Assembly: GCA_936450465.1 (NCBI GenBank)
Contig: OW388291.1
Location: 73,252,436 to 73,316,435, forward strand
Origin: Gibbula magus
Taxonomy: Eukaryota; Mollusca; Gastropoda; Trochida; Trochidae
DNA length: 64,000 bases
Direction of reading: 5' to 3'
The position numbers were made by a program, and so were the translations under genes. The notes beneath the pieces are model-generated. The model made no database searches. It was not told where the DNA came from and saw nothing but the letters and a program-made list of their open reading frames with translations. Within the stretch, counting starts at the first letter, position 1. Each line of letters starts with the position of its first letter. Of this stretch, positions 49,701-60,962 are shown one piece after another.

Positions 49701-52700
49701 ATGTAGTTGTGAACCCATTCACTTTTGACTAATATTAATTGTGATGTAAAGTAGAATGATCTATCTTAGTGCTAGGTACATCTACATACCTCCGGCAGCT
49801 ATTGGGATATTAATTTGTTTATGGACAAAACTTCACAAAATGATTGAGGCATTTCAGTATAATTGTTTTTGCTTTTTGTAGTTCTAGCAATCCTATAAAC
49901 TATCCTAAACTTCTGTAATGGTAATGACTTTGTTTCAGTTGTGTTGGGCTATTGGATCAATAAGTGGAGCTATGCATGAAGATGATGAGAAGAGGTTTTT
50001 AGTTACAGTAATCAAAGTAAGTTAATCTTAATCTGTTTCGAATTCTGTCAGCGGCTCTGCAGCTTTGTCTCTTGTAGAGAACTGGGTCCTTATTCTCAAA
50101 ACGTTTGTAGCTCTACAAACTTCTTAAGCCCATTCATAACACATGGGCTACGATCAAAGTTAAGAATTCTTAAACCTACAAACGTTTCGAGAATAAGGGC
50201 ATTAAATCACAAATGATGTTGTATCTATCATGGAACCATGATATATCTTATGTAAATGTAATTCACTATTATGAGAAATCCTATTAGAAAATTAGAAATA
50301 CTTTGTTTATTACTTTATTATCATCAGGTTACTAGTTAATTCATGTACTTGTTACTTATGAGCAACTGTTGATTTCAGGATTTGTTGGGTTTGTGTGAAC
50401 AGAAGAGAGGGAAGGACAACAAGGCTATCATTGCCTCCAATATTATGTATGTTGTGGGACAGTATCCTCGCTTCCTTCGAGCTCACTGGCGCTTCCTCAA
50501 GACTGTCGTCAACAAGCTGTTTGAATTTATGCATGGTGAGCGTGGGGAAGAAATGATTTGTAATGATCTTATGATTTGTGTCGTTAATGTTTTTGGATGT
50601 TTTCAATTAATGTTGTACAATTACAGTTCAGTGATGTTCTATACATTTAATGAATAATTCAACATTATATTATGCTAGCAAAGCATAGCATTTACTTTGA
50701 TTTCTGTTGCTCCTCTTAAGGCCCTAATGTGGTGCAAACTGTTCACTGCTTGCGTCATGGTTAGATTCTTTGTTACAGAAACACACGATGGTGTGCAAGA
50801 TATGGCCTGTGATACTTTCATCAAGATTGCCCAGAAGTGCCGACGCCATTTTGTGCAGGTTCAGGTTGGAGAAGTGATGCCTTTCATTGAGGAGATTCTT
50901 AACGGGATCAACACCATTATCTGTGATCTTCAGCCTCAGCAGGTAATAAGAGATATATTTCATTAGGGTATATCATTGAAGCTTTTTTGTGTCATCGCAT
51001 CTGTTTCACGTTTGTGCTGAAGTGTTGCTTTATCAGTGATTGTTTTTAGCTCATCAGGCCTGAAAGGCCCGATGGGCTTATGGCATGGCATGGTGTCCGG
51101 CGTCCGTCCATCCGTAAACTTTTCACTTTTTCGACTTCTTCTCCAGAACCAATGACTCCACAGAGCTGAAATTTTATGTGCAGACTCCTTGGCCAATGGG
51201 GATTCTAAATTGTAGATTTCGTGACCCCATGACCCCAAATGGGGTCACAGGGGTCACATCCTTAAAAACCTATTTTCATCTTCTTCTTCAGTTCCAAAAG
51301 TTCTAGAGAGCTGAAAAGTTGTGTGCAGACTCCTTGGCCAATGGGGATTCTAAATTGTAGATTTCGTGACCCCATGACCCCAAATGGGGTCACATCCTTA
51401 AAAACCTGTTTTCAACTTCTTCTCCAGTTCCAAAAGGTCTAGAGAGCTTAAAAGTTGTGTGCAGACTCCTTGGCCAATGGGGATTCTAAATTGTAGATTT
51501 CGTGACCCCATGACCCCAAATGGGGTCACAGGGGTCACATCCTTTAAAACCTATTTTAATCTTCTTCTCCAGTTCCAAAAGGCCTAGAGAGCTGAAAAGT
51601 TGTGTGCAGACTCCTTGGCCCATGGGGATTCTAAATTGAAGATCTCGTGACCCCATGACCCTAAATGGTGTCACAGGGGTCACATCATCCTCGATAATCC
51701 AGCGCTATTGTTCCGATAAATCTACACACAAGCGCTGGAAAACAGTAAGGGTATTTATCCCTAACCTAGTTACCTCCTCTTGGGTCCATGTTATCCAATC
51801 AGAAACGAAACGCAGAAGTCTGTACGAGAAGAAGGGTGTATTCATGTCCACCAAAAAGGGTGGAGGTAAATGATTAAAATCCCTGTACTGCGAAAGCCAA
51901 GATCCTGACACGAGAGTGCTTGTTATTTCACCCTTGATTTCAAGTGATCTCATTGGTTGTTAGAAAGCAAGCGTTTCGCTGAGTCATTGCGAAGGGAGGT
52001 AACTAGGTTAAGGATAAATACCCTTACTGTTTTCCAGCGCTTGTGTGTAGATTTATCGGAACAATAGCGCTGGATTATCGAGGATGGGGTCACATCCTTA
52101 AAAACCTATTTTCATCTTCTTCTCCAGTTCCAAAAGGTCTAGAGAGCTGACTAGTTGTGTGCAGACTCCTTGGGTAATGGGGATTCTAAATTGTAGATTT
52201 CGTGACCCCGTGACCCTAAATGGTGTCACAGGGGTCACATCCTTAAAAACCTATTTTCATCTTCTTCTCCAGTTCCAAAGGTCTAGAGAGCTGAAAAGTT
52301 GTGTGCAGACTCCTTGGCCCATGGGGATTCTAAATTGTAGATCTCGTGACCCTATGACCCCAAATGGGGTCACAGGGGTCACATCCTTAAAAACCTATTC
52401 TCATCTTCTTCTCCAGTTCCAAAAGGTCTAGAGAGCTGAAAAGTTGTGTGCAGACTCCTTGGCCGATGGGGATTCTAAATTGTAGATCTTGTGACCCCAT
52501 GACCCCAAATGGGGTCACAGGGGTCACATCCTTAAAAACCTATTTTCATCTTCTTCTCCAGTTCCAAAAGGTCTTGAGAGCTGAAAAGTTGTGTGCAGAC
52601 CCCTTGGCCAATGGGTATTCTAAATTGTAGATTTTGTGACCCTGTGACCCCAATCTTGGTCACGGGTCATGACCCAAAAACCTATTTTCATCTTCTTCTC

Positions 52701-55700
52701 CAGTTTATATGTAAAGCTCTAGAAAGGTGAAATGTTGTGTAGAGATTCTTTGGTCAAAGGTGATTCTTAATTGTAGGATTGGTAACCCTGTGACTCCAAA
52801 TGTGGGTCACAGGGGTCATGATCTAAAACCAATATTATTTTGCTTGTTAACAATGTATTACTTGAGATAACTTAGATATTCAACCTTAGATAAAAAATCA
52901 TTAAAATTCTGATGAGCTACAGAGCCCATGGCTCTATTTTTTTATTATTATTATGTTATTTCACATTCCAATTAGTTCTGTTTTGACATGTAGATTTGCA
53001 GTCTGCTATACTGATATAAAATACTTGATTTCATGCTCATTTGAAAGATTGTCATTTCATTGAAGTAGGTTAACTATAAAATATATAATTGCAACGAGTT
53101 TTATCAAGGCATTCAATTATCATGTCCTGTAATTGCCTGGTCCATCTGCTTGTAGGTACATACATTCTACGAGGCAGTGGGTCTGATGATAAGTGCACAG
53201 ACAGACCAAGTATCTCAGGAACATCTAATAGAGCGGTACAGCCTCCTGCCCAACCAGGTGTGGGACGGCATCATCAACCAGGCCACACAGGTAAACTTTC
53301 CATCTGTCTTGTCATTCTTCTTGTTGCTCACCACAACTGGGGAATGTGAACACAGCGCCATTTATCATAACATCCCATTTCTGGTTAAAGTAGTAGTTCA
53401 TGACAGGTTGCAATCAATGTCTTTAAATTTGATGTACATTGTTCTGGGTACATTGCCATGTAGTGTCCGCCAGGCACACTCTTGTAAAAAGGTATTTACA
53501 GTGATAAGATTTCAAATTGACATACAGTGCATCAATATTTCAAAGCTATTCCAAGCAGTATATTTACCTAGGTTTGTTTGTACTGTTTGGATTATGCCTA
53601 AAGGAAAATGAATTGCCTTCTCTACTCAAAAACCCATTGAAGACTTTATACTGTTTCTGTACAGAATGTGGAGGTCCTGAAAGACCCTGATGCAGTAAAG
53701 CAGCTTGGTAACATCCTGAAGACAAATGTGAGGGCGTGTAAAGCACTCGGTCACCCCTATGTGGTACAGGTGAGTCGGTCTTAGTTTGCAAATCTCTACA
53801 AATTTTTTTATCCTTACCAGAAAGTTCAAGGTGAAATGTTTGTTTCTTTGTCCAATTAGGGATCGAAGGTTGAATTGTAATTAAAGTAAGATTGTTGGTG
53901 AATTGTTTATAATATTATTTTCTTTTGTTTGGATGCTTTATTTTGTTCATAGACTTTTGAGTGACAAAAGTATATGTATATTTATATTTGACTTTGTATT
54001 TCAGCTTGGAAGGATATACCTGGATATGTTGAATGTGTACAAAGTTATGAGTGAGAACATCAGCAGTGCAATCGCCACAAATGGAGAGAGTGTCACGAAG
54101 CAGCCTCTTATCCGCAGTATGAGAACAGTCAAGAAGGAAACCCTCAAGTTGATATCTGGCTGGGTCAGTCGGTCCAATGATCCACAAATGGTATGTCGTC
54201 CTTTAGACAACGGCTTGGTATTCTGAAGCATAACAAACATTAGAAAATAATTATTTGATCAATTTAAAGTTAGGACATGGAGACATTATGCCCGAACTGT
54301 TTCGAGAAATATTGAACTCTGAGATTACAAAGCTTACTTATTTGATCTTTTCATGATCTGACCCTGAACCTGCAAAGCTATAAATGTTCCAAGACCAATT
54401 GTAGTGTCAGTATCCTATATATGTTTTCTTGCCTTATTTACAGAAAACTTCTTTGCAATATATACAAAAGGTAGTCATATATGTGATTATCTCTGTACCA
54501 GGTGGCTGAGAACTTTATTCCTCCTCTGCTGGATGCGGTTTTACTAGATTACCAAAGAAACGTCCCAGCAGCCCGAGAACCAGAAGTGCTCAGTACCATG
54601 GCAACCATTGTCAATAGATTAGAGGTTTGTGACAATAATTATTCATATCTTTGCTTCGTCTTTAACCAATTTCCATCTTTATTGTTAATTATACCATGTG
54701 AAAGAAAATGTGATCATGTCATTGAAAATTTCTTATTGTTTTTGTTCCAGAACCACATTGCAAAGGATATCCCACAAATATTTGATGCTGTCTTTGAATG
54801 TACTCTTACTATGATAAATAAGGTAAGAAATAATAATCTTGAATTCCCTTATTATAGTGAGAATTAATTATATTAGTTTGTGCAACAACTTTAGGCTTAT
54901 TCTATTATTCTTTTTCACTTTTACCCACCGAAAATATATCTCTTTCATAAGCACCTGCGTAGGTACCTGTTATACTGTTTTTCCCCCATCAGTTGCTTGT
55001 TCCAAACCATCGTGCACACTAACTGGTGCAGCTGCTATACGCACTCGACACAAATGACTATGATACTGTCAAAGCAGCATTTAACAATAGCTGGCTCACA
55101 AGCCATGTTTGCTGCTCTATTTACGCCCCCAGCATCTTCCATACCTCTACCCCTTGTCCTAACCCTACCGCTGCCATACATGCTCTATTTCTGTTACTAT
55201 CTCTGCAGCTGCCATACACACTGTCCCGTTAGTATTTCTGCAGCTGCCATAAATGCTGCCCCTGTAGTATTCCCACAACTGCCTTACTTGGTCACTAGCA
55301 TTTCTGCAGCTGCAGTACACGCTGCCCGTTAGTACAACATAGCTGCCCAATGTTAGTACATCGCAGCTGCTCCCTGTTAGTGCATCACAGCTGCCCCTAT
55401 AAGTACATTACAGCTTACCTACTCACTGCCCCCAGTGCTACTCCACTCCATACTCCACTGTCATACTGCTTTCTCTGCAGTCCTTTTTACCCGTCATCAC
55501 TATACTGCCTCCATACTGCTGTCCTTTTGAGTTTTAATGATGTCACTTTATTTTCTTCAATGTTCCCAAATATGTCAGGGGTTCATAAATCCCATTGTCC
55601 GACGCCTGGGACAAGTCAATTTTCAATACGGGCAACCAAATTATGATATCTTACTGGTCCTTGGGCAACCAACAATTTCTGTGAAGAAAATGCTTAAAAA

Positions 55701-58700
55701 GTCATCTGAATAAATTTTTCATTATTAAAATGCAACTGTCATTTACCGGTACCTTTCATTTACTTTAGATTATCAGTAAAAAGAAATCTAAAGCTTGTAA
55801 ACATAGCGCAGTCAAACATTGTGTCTATTTATAGAAATGAGTAAACGCACTCAACACATGTCGGTTTTCTTCGACTGAAGTCGGCAGCAAGTAAAAAAAG
55901 TATCAGTATTTCAAGGTTCAGTTGTCATTGCAGTTCTTCCGAATGATTAATGGCCTTGACATTCAGTCTTCCGACCGGTGACAAGTATGCGAGTAGATAT
56001 AGCCGATTTACGTTTATAATTTACAAAGCTTCTAGAGAAAATATTTTTGACATTATGAGGGAACCAGAATATTTCGAAAATCTTCATATTTACTTCAGAA
56101 GTAGAGAATGTGACTGACATTTGGTGAGAGCCTGATTTTATCAATGGATAACAGGGATTTACGGGTGGACAGCTGTAAATACTAAATGAAGAGTTCAAGT
56201 TGTTCAAATATTATAAATTATAAATAAATATATTTAAATGATAACCTGGTTGTTCAGTTTGTCATAAACAAGTCTTGATATTGTTTACATTGATAATTTG
56301 TTATAAATCAATTGAAAATTTCAAGTGATAGAATTTACATTCATTTAGCTAAGTGAAACTGAAAAAATGAAATGATTAATTTGTACATGTTTATTGTTAG
56401 CATTTGGAATTAATTTAGTTATATCAATCATAATCTGTTAATATAATAATATTAAAATATATATGATAAAATTTAGAATTCCAGTGAATATATTCATAAA
56501 ATTGGTATTTTAAAACACTACCTTTCTACAATATGTGTCACTCAGGGAGAATGTTCCATATATATACATTGATGAAAATCATTCAGTTTTCCCTCTAAAG
56601 CTGTATATAAAACATAAACAACACTGACATCAACGTTCAATTGTTTTATTTTGTCTTATTACATTATAATCATGAAAAATCGGGGCAAGTGAAAAATTAG
56701 TCAGGGCAAGTGACTTTCTTTATGTCACTTGCCCTGGGGCAAGTGGCTTTTCAAAAAATGTTTGAACCCCTGTATGTACTTCTTCTTTCCATTTGAACTG
56801 GCTCGACTGGATTAGCTATTTTATACAATTGGCATTCGGCTATTCTTTATAAATATCTTCTGTCCCCCAAGGCACATGAACTTATCACATTCTTGCAATC
56901 CAAAGATTTCATATCCTTTCTCAATCCAAGCCAGCTCCAAGTATGTATTTTCATATTTTGTACTAAGTCTTGTTCATTTGTCTTTGCAGGACTTCGAAGA
57001 GTATCCTGAGCACAGAACAAACTTCTTCTTGTTGTTGCAAGCTGTAAACTCTCATTGTTTCCAAGGTATGTTCATGAGCAAAACTTTGAAATAGATGTAT
57101 TGATTGAAGTTGCAATAACAAAAATGCCTCTTACTAATAAAATTCTAACCATGTATTCAGTTCATTAACAAATTTGCTTGTGATAAGAACTTTACCCTAG
57201 TGGCCACTTTTACAATGTTATTCCCAAGATGTTTGCTATCATAGCATATCGGTTGTGGTGTTAAACCTTTGACCAGCTAAATTTGCCTTTGCTTTGTTGA
57301 CCATGCCATACCAGTCAATGGTATCATCTCAATTTACCTGTTGTATTGCAGCCTTGTTGGCAATCCCTCCAGTCCAGTTTAAGCTTGTACTGGACTCTAT
57401 AATCTGGGCGTTCAAGCACACAATGAGGAATGTGGCGGACACAGGTCTTGATATCCTGTATGTGCTGCTGCAGAACATTGCCCAGGAGGACAACAACTCC
57501 CAGAATCCTCAGGGAAAGAGTGCAGCGCAGAGCTTCTACCAGACCTACTTCACAGACATCCTACAACACCTCTTTTCTGTCGTCACTGATAGCTCACACA
57601 CTGCTGGTCAGTGCTTCTGTTTGTATCTCACCGATTTTACAAATGTCACGGAAAAAACATTTTAAGGGGGGATAAAAATTGTTTTTATTTGGATACATGT
57701 CGCCAGGGTGAGAGCCCTTATTGAGCTGGACGTCACTTAAAAATGGAAAAATCTTACATAGGGCATAGATTTCAATGAAATTATAGAACAGTGAAAGAAG
57801 TCTAATAATCAACATCATTGAAAAATAATTAAGTAATTGTTACTAATTCTAACTGTATTTTTGACGTTCAGTATTTGTCATATATTTTCTACAAGGAGGT
57901 TTTCATCTTGTTTATTGTGTTGTACAGGTCTGACAATGCAGGCAACTATCCTGGCGTACATGTTCAGCACGCTGGAGAGCTCCAAGATCACACTGCCTCT
58001 AAACCCTACCACACCTGCAGCACAGAACATCCAGTATGTTCAGCAGTTCCTCCTCAACCTACTCAAGGCTGCCTTCCCACATCTCAATGAGTAAGTACTC
58101 GCCCAGAATAATTGTGTTGAATAGGACTGAAATCTTAACCAAAATGTGAATGTACTCAGAAGAAAGATCGTCAGTTTTAATGATACATGCTATAACCCAA
58201 AGTATTTATGTAAATAACTACTAAGAAAGATGGAATCTTTTAGTAATATGTGTACTATACCAGAATGTTAATGGAGTGGTTAGGAACAGTCTATCATCTG
58301 TTTGAAGCACTTAAAATATAAGCACATCTTCAGTAATGGTAATATTTGAGACATGTGTTAATCTTTACCAGCTATCTTAGTGCGAAACCATTTCTCAGTG
58401 GCTGGAATGCAGGCATGAAAAATCACTATAAAATTTAATAATCCAGATTTGTGCCAAGGCAAATGATAGCAATACTATTGCAATAGCAGGTACAGTGAAA
58501 TTGTTTGTTGAAAATGAATAAGTACTTCATCATCTGCAGTATAGAGACTTCCGCATTTAATTGGTTTGGTTGCAATTGTATGAAAGTTTCTTTCAGTGGA
58601 CAGACAAATGTAATTAAATGGCATGTATGAACACCTTCATTCTTTTATTTCAGAGCTCAAATCAAAATCTTCATTGAAGGGTTATTCAGCTTTGACCAAG

Positions 58701-59039
58701 ACTTCTCAGCATTTAAGGAACATTTGAGAGATTTCCTTGTACAAATCAGGGTAAGTACATTTGTTGATATTATAAAATATGTAAAAATGAAAACAATGTC
58801 GACCTTGAACCAAAGAGCTTATTAAAGAAGATTTACTACTTGCAATAATGCAGCTGATGTTAGATGTTAATCAATATTTACCTTTCTTACAGGAGTTTGC
58901 TGGTGAAGATATGAATGACTTGTTCTTAGAGGAACGTGAAAATGCCATCAGGCAAGCATTGGACGAGAAGCGCAAAATCCAGCGTTCAGTTCCAGGTATT
59001 CTTGGCCCTCATGAAATTCCAGAAGAGATGCAAGACTGA
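40789..59039 (+). CDS. XPO1: Exportin-1 (CRM1), 25 coding exons, about 1080 aa
   Basis: XPO1 carries leucine-rich NES cargo out of the nucleus with Ran-GTP. Coding exons: 40789-40905, 41461-41638, 42212-42318, 42974-43089, 43621-43735, 44179-44298, 45669-45723, 46291-46367, 46816-46974, 48438-48635, 48999-49137, 49390-49493, 49939-50016, 50379-50535, 50779-50942, 53156-53290, 53665-53769, 54005-54190, 54502-54624, 54751-54822, 56990-57065, 57352-57606, 57928-58090, 58654-58750, 58893-59039. They total 3243 bases with every phase consistent. An in-frame TAG at 40756 precedes the ATG; 40795 is an alternative start. Near-identity to animal XPO1 runs throughout, e.g. [36 protein letters not shown] and the NES-groove segment [17 protein letters not shown] with the leptomycin-reactive Cys at 527. 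It ends with HEIPEEMQD. An extra [11 protein letters not shown] lies near residues 907-917. Confidence 0.98.
42085..42156. repeat. 72-bp hairpin with perfect 15-bp arms in XPO1 intron 2
   Basis: CAGGGATTGGGAAAG at 42085-42099 and its exact complement at 42142-42156 enclose 42 bases. It is a small foldback of unknown family, 55 bases upstream of exon 3. Confidence 0.7.
42425..42597 (+). repeat. SINE copy, internally deleted, in XPO1 intron 3
   Basis: The tRNA-like head has B-box-like GTTTGAATCCC and runs directly into CATAGCCACATGGCGTTGCG, GGCTTTCTCCC and GTGTTAAACCCAAAAACCTC. The middle third seen at 26340 and 34311 is missing. Confidence 0.72.
45062..45165. mobile_element. MITE, CAGTGTTGTTCCTAG family, second copy
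   Basis: CAGTATTGTTCCTAG at the left and GAACAACACTG at the right match the termini of the element at 33826-33970. The shared interior includes AAAGGGT, CAGAATT and CCAAAATGACC. It lies in XPO1 intron 6. Confidence 0.65.
47014..48292. mobile_element. Helentron/pearl-like non-autonomous element with 162-bp tandem core (XPO1 intron 9)
   Basis: The left part has an inverted pair around CGCTACGACGTAG (TACCCCC..GGGGGTA), followed by CCGTGCGTCCGTCCGTCCG. The core repeats at a 162-bp period: GGAGCTT units begin at 47091, 47253 and 47415, then 47550 after a 27-bp internal loss. The right end holds hairpin GTGAGCTGCGCTCAC (48262-48276) followed by T-rich DNA. The 162-bp period keeps one plus-strand frame open for 177 codons, which is not a gene. 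The class is inferred from architecture. Confidence 0.6.
48791..48946. repeat. 78-bp tandem duplication in XPO1 intron 10
   Basis: 48791-48868 is repeated at 48869-48946 with two or so differences. It ends about 50 bases before exon 11. Confidence 0.9.
50088..50198. mobile_element. 111-bp foldback MITE in XPO1 intron 13
   Basis: The 23-bp ends (CCTTATTCTCRAAACGTTTG plus TAG) are inverted and match at 22 of 23 bases. The interior is mostly a further imperfect inverted repeat around CATGGGCTACG. No clear target duplication. Confidence 0.65.
51044..52940. mobile_element. Helentron/pearl-like non-autonomous element with 145-bp tandem core (XPO1 intron 15)
   Basis: The 5' part is TTTTTAGCTCATCAGGCC, TGAAAGGCCCGATGGGC and CGTCCGTCCATCCG. 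The core repeats every 144-145 bp: CAGACTCC starts at 51181, 51326, 51462, 51607, 52162, 52306 and 52451, with a variant at 52596. Each unit has TTCATCTTCTTCTCCAG, AGAGAGCTGAAAAG, TTGGCCAATGGGGATTC and GGGGTCACAGGGGTCACAT. The 3' end is the hairpin AGAGCCCATGGCTCT (52921-52935) followed by T-rich DNA. A MITE is nested inside. Related copies are at 60963-62165 and after 63290. Confidence 0.68.
51687..52085. mobile_element. 399-bp long-TIR MITE (Mutator-like) nested in the 145-bp array
   Basis: The termini start ATCCTCGATAATCCAGCGC and are inverted copies over about 90 bp with one mismatch seen. GGGGTCACATC flanks both sides (51676-51686 and 52086-52096), an 11-bp target duplication. Removing element plus one duplicate (410 bp) turns the anomalous 555-bp spacing of the host array into exactly one 145-bp period. 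Long inverted ends with a 9-11 bp duplication suggest Mutator-type mobilisation. Confidence 0.82.
55020..55460. repeat. Degenerate CAGCTG-rich tandem repeat in XPO1 intron 20
   Basis: Units of roughly 40-45 bp with GCAGCTGCCATA, GCTGCCC and GTTAGTAYW words recur about eight times, giving a cluster of CAGCTG E-box palindromes. The units are diverged and no unit boundary is exact. Confidence 0.6.
55576..56772. mobile_element. 1.2-kb MITE with CAGGGGTTC ends in XPO1 intron 20
   Basis: It begins CAGGGGTTC and ends GAACCCCTG, a 9-bp inverted pair, flanked by TATGT at 55571-55575 and 56773-56777. Near the right end, GGGCAAGTGACTTTC and GTCACTTGCCC form an inner inverted repeat. No transposase. The superfamily is uncertain (a CAGGG start fits hAT, but only 5 bp of duplication match). 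Confidence 0.55.
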
Positions 59040-60560
59040 AAGCGTGTGGATAGAATGACCGTGATCAAACCTTAACTGTTGCAATGAGATCTTGCCACTA
59101 GAAACTGCAGCATGGTGACGTTAATACGTTGAAGAGGCAGACGTTATGGAACTGAAAGTGATCGGAGTTGAAAACTAATGGCTGATAGACTTCTGGTGGC
59201 AAAGATTAGTGCGCGAGGGAGCGAGTGTGTACAGACAGAAATACGTCCAGGGGGTGCCGGGTGATCCTTACTGCCTTGGCAATGAAGGATGCACTTTAGG
59301 AAGCAGTCAGGGATTTGTGTATACATGTATTTTGAATAGTGAATGTACTAAGTACATGGACAGACAGACAGACACGTGGAGAGGTGAAGCAGCAGTGCCT
59401 GCTGTACCACATCAAGATTGTGATATGTGGATTGGGAAGACTTTGAGGACAAACAATACAGACCTGTACAGTATGAGTAGTTGTGATAGACGCAAAGCAA
59501 AATGTTGACGTGCTAGATCTGATCATTGTCATCCTTCATTTTGTTGCACCACAGATTAAGTATTTTTTATTGTTACTACTTTTACACAAGTTGTTTGCAA
59601 GGTGCTGAATGCAAGGGAACGAGAATGATTGATTGTAAGTATTAATCATCAGATAATGGATTTGTTTTGGAATTTGAATATGAATTCAAACAAATGGAGC
59701 AGTTATGTTTGAGCACAGGTTAAGGAAAGAGCATCTTCTGTTATTGTGGTGTACCTCATAAGACTGTTGTGACCATATTATCCATCGTGACACTGATGCC
59801 AGCAGCTTGAACAAGTATAATGAGATCATTCAACTTTTCAGTTGGGGACGAGATTGTCTATGTATATTGGTACCAAACGTGCGCCATGTGGGCAGAACAA
59901 GAAGAAGTGTGTTTATGATCAGTGTCGATATTCTTATCACTCCAAGTGAGAAACCTCCTGAGATATTTAACTGGTAAATACTTTGACATGTGAAGTGAGG
60001 ACCACACCATAATTGTTGAAGCAAACCATTGTATCATGACATTTCATTGTGAAGTAAACTTTTTCCATCTGACACTGTTCCTCTGTAAATCATGTTGAAG
60101 ATTAGGCATCTTGACCATCGTAAAGTGAAGTTACATTTTATGGCAACTGTCATTTCGATGTTTTTGCATATGATTCTCCCTCATTTTATAGGGATGAATA
60201 ATGTTAAAGTTACCTTTTACTAATAATGCAAGTTGACAAGCTGTTAAAAAAGTTTCTCTTCCATCATCTGAAGTGTATCTGTTGAACTTGTGAGGTTAAA
60301 GCTACAAAACTTATGAGATTCCAACCAACATTATCCTAGTCACAGCTTTTCAGTTAACGTGTTCTGGATAAGTAATCAAAAGTTATTTTATACTTTGTTA
60401 CTCTGTGCAGCTTCTACCTTTGCTAAACATTAAGCTAAATATTTGAGATCAGTAACTCGTTATATACATTCATAAGCTTTGGTTAAATTCTTCCACTTAA
60501 CAAAGCTGAACTGCTGTAGAAGTACTGAAGTGACTAATAAAGTTATCCATTTGATATCAT
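59040..60560 (+). other. XPO1 3' UTR
   Basis: Non-coding sequence from the XPO1 stop to the first well-placed poly(A) signal. It has no repeat family member and no reading frame of note, which fits a continuous 3' UTR of about 1.5 kb. Confidence 0.6.
60536..60541 (+). terminator. Poly(A) signal AATAAA for XPO1
   Basis: AATAAA is followed about 35 bases later by a GT-rich tract (GTTTGTTTTTGTGTTT), the expected downstream element. Confidence 0.6.
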
Positions 60561-60962
60561 GACAGTCATTTGAGTTTGTTTTTGTGTTTCAAGCAATGTT
60601 TGCCAAGACAATGTTAACAGACAAGATGTCTGCTTAAAAAGTATTTATAGGGCATGTTGGTCAAATTGAAAGTACTGGTACTATCGTTTGTATCAAAATC
60701 AACAGAATTGTGTGACAATATATTGTTGGGACCAACATAACTACAGTATACATTTTAAGGAATCCTGTGACATGGTTTATGTTTTTTGCTTTGCGGGAGA
60801 CATAATGTTTTCGCCTCCGTCTGTGATTCCATCCTTCCGAAAATGATTTCGTTTCCGGGCCATATCTCAAAAAACTTTCAATATTTATTTACGAAACATG
60901 GTATGTGGTTACTGTTAGACCTAGTGGTGGAGTGGTGCCTTTTGCTACTCATGATATTCTGA

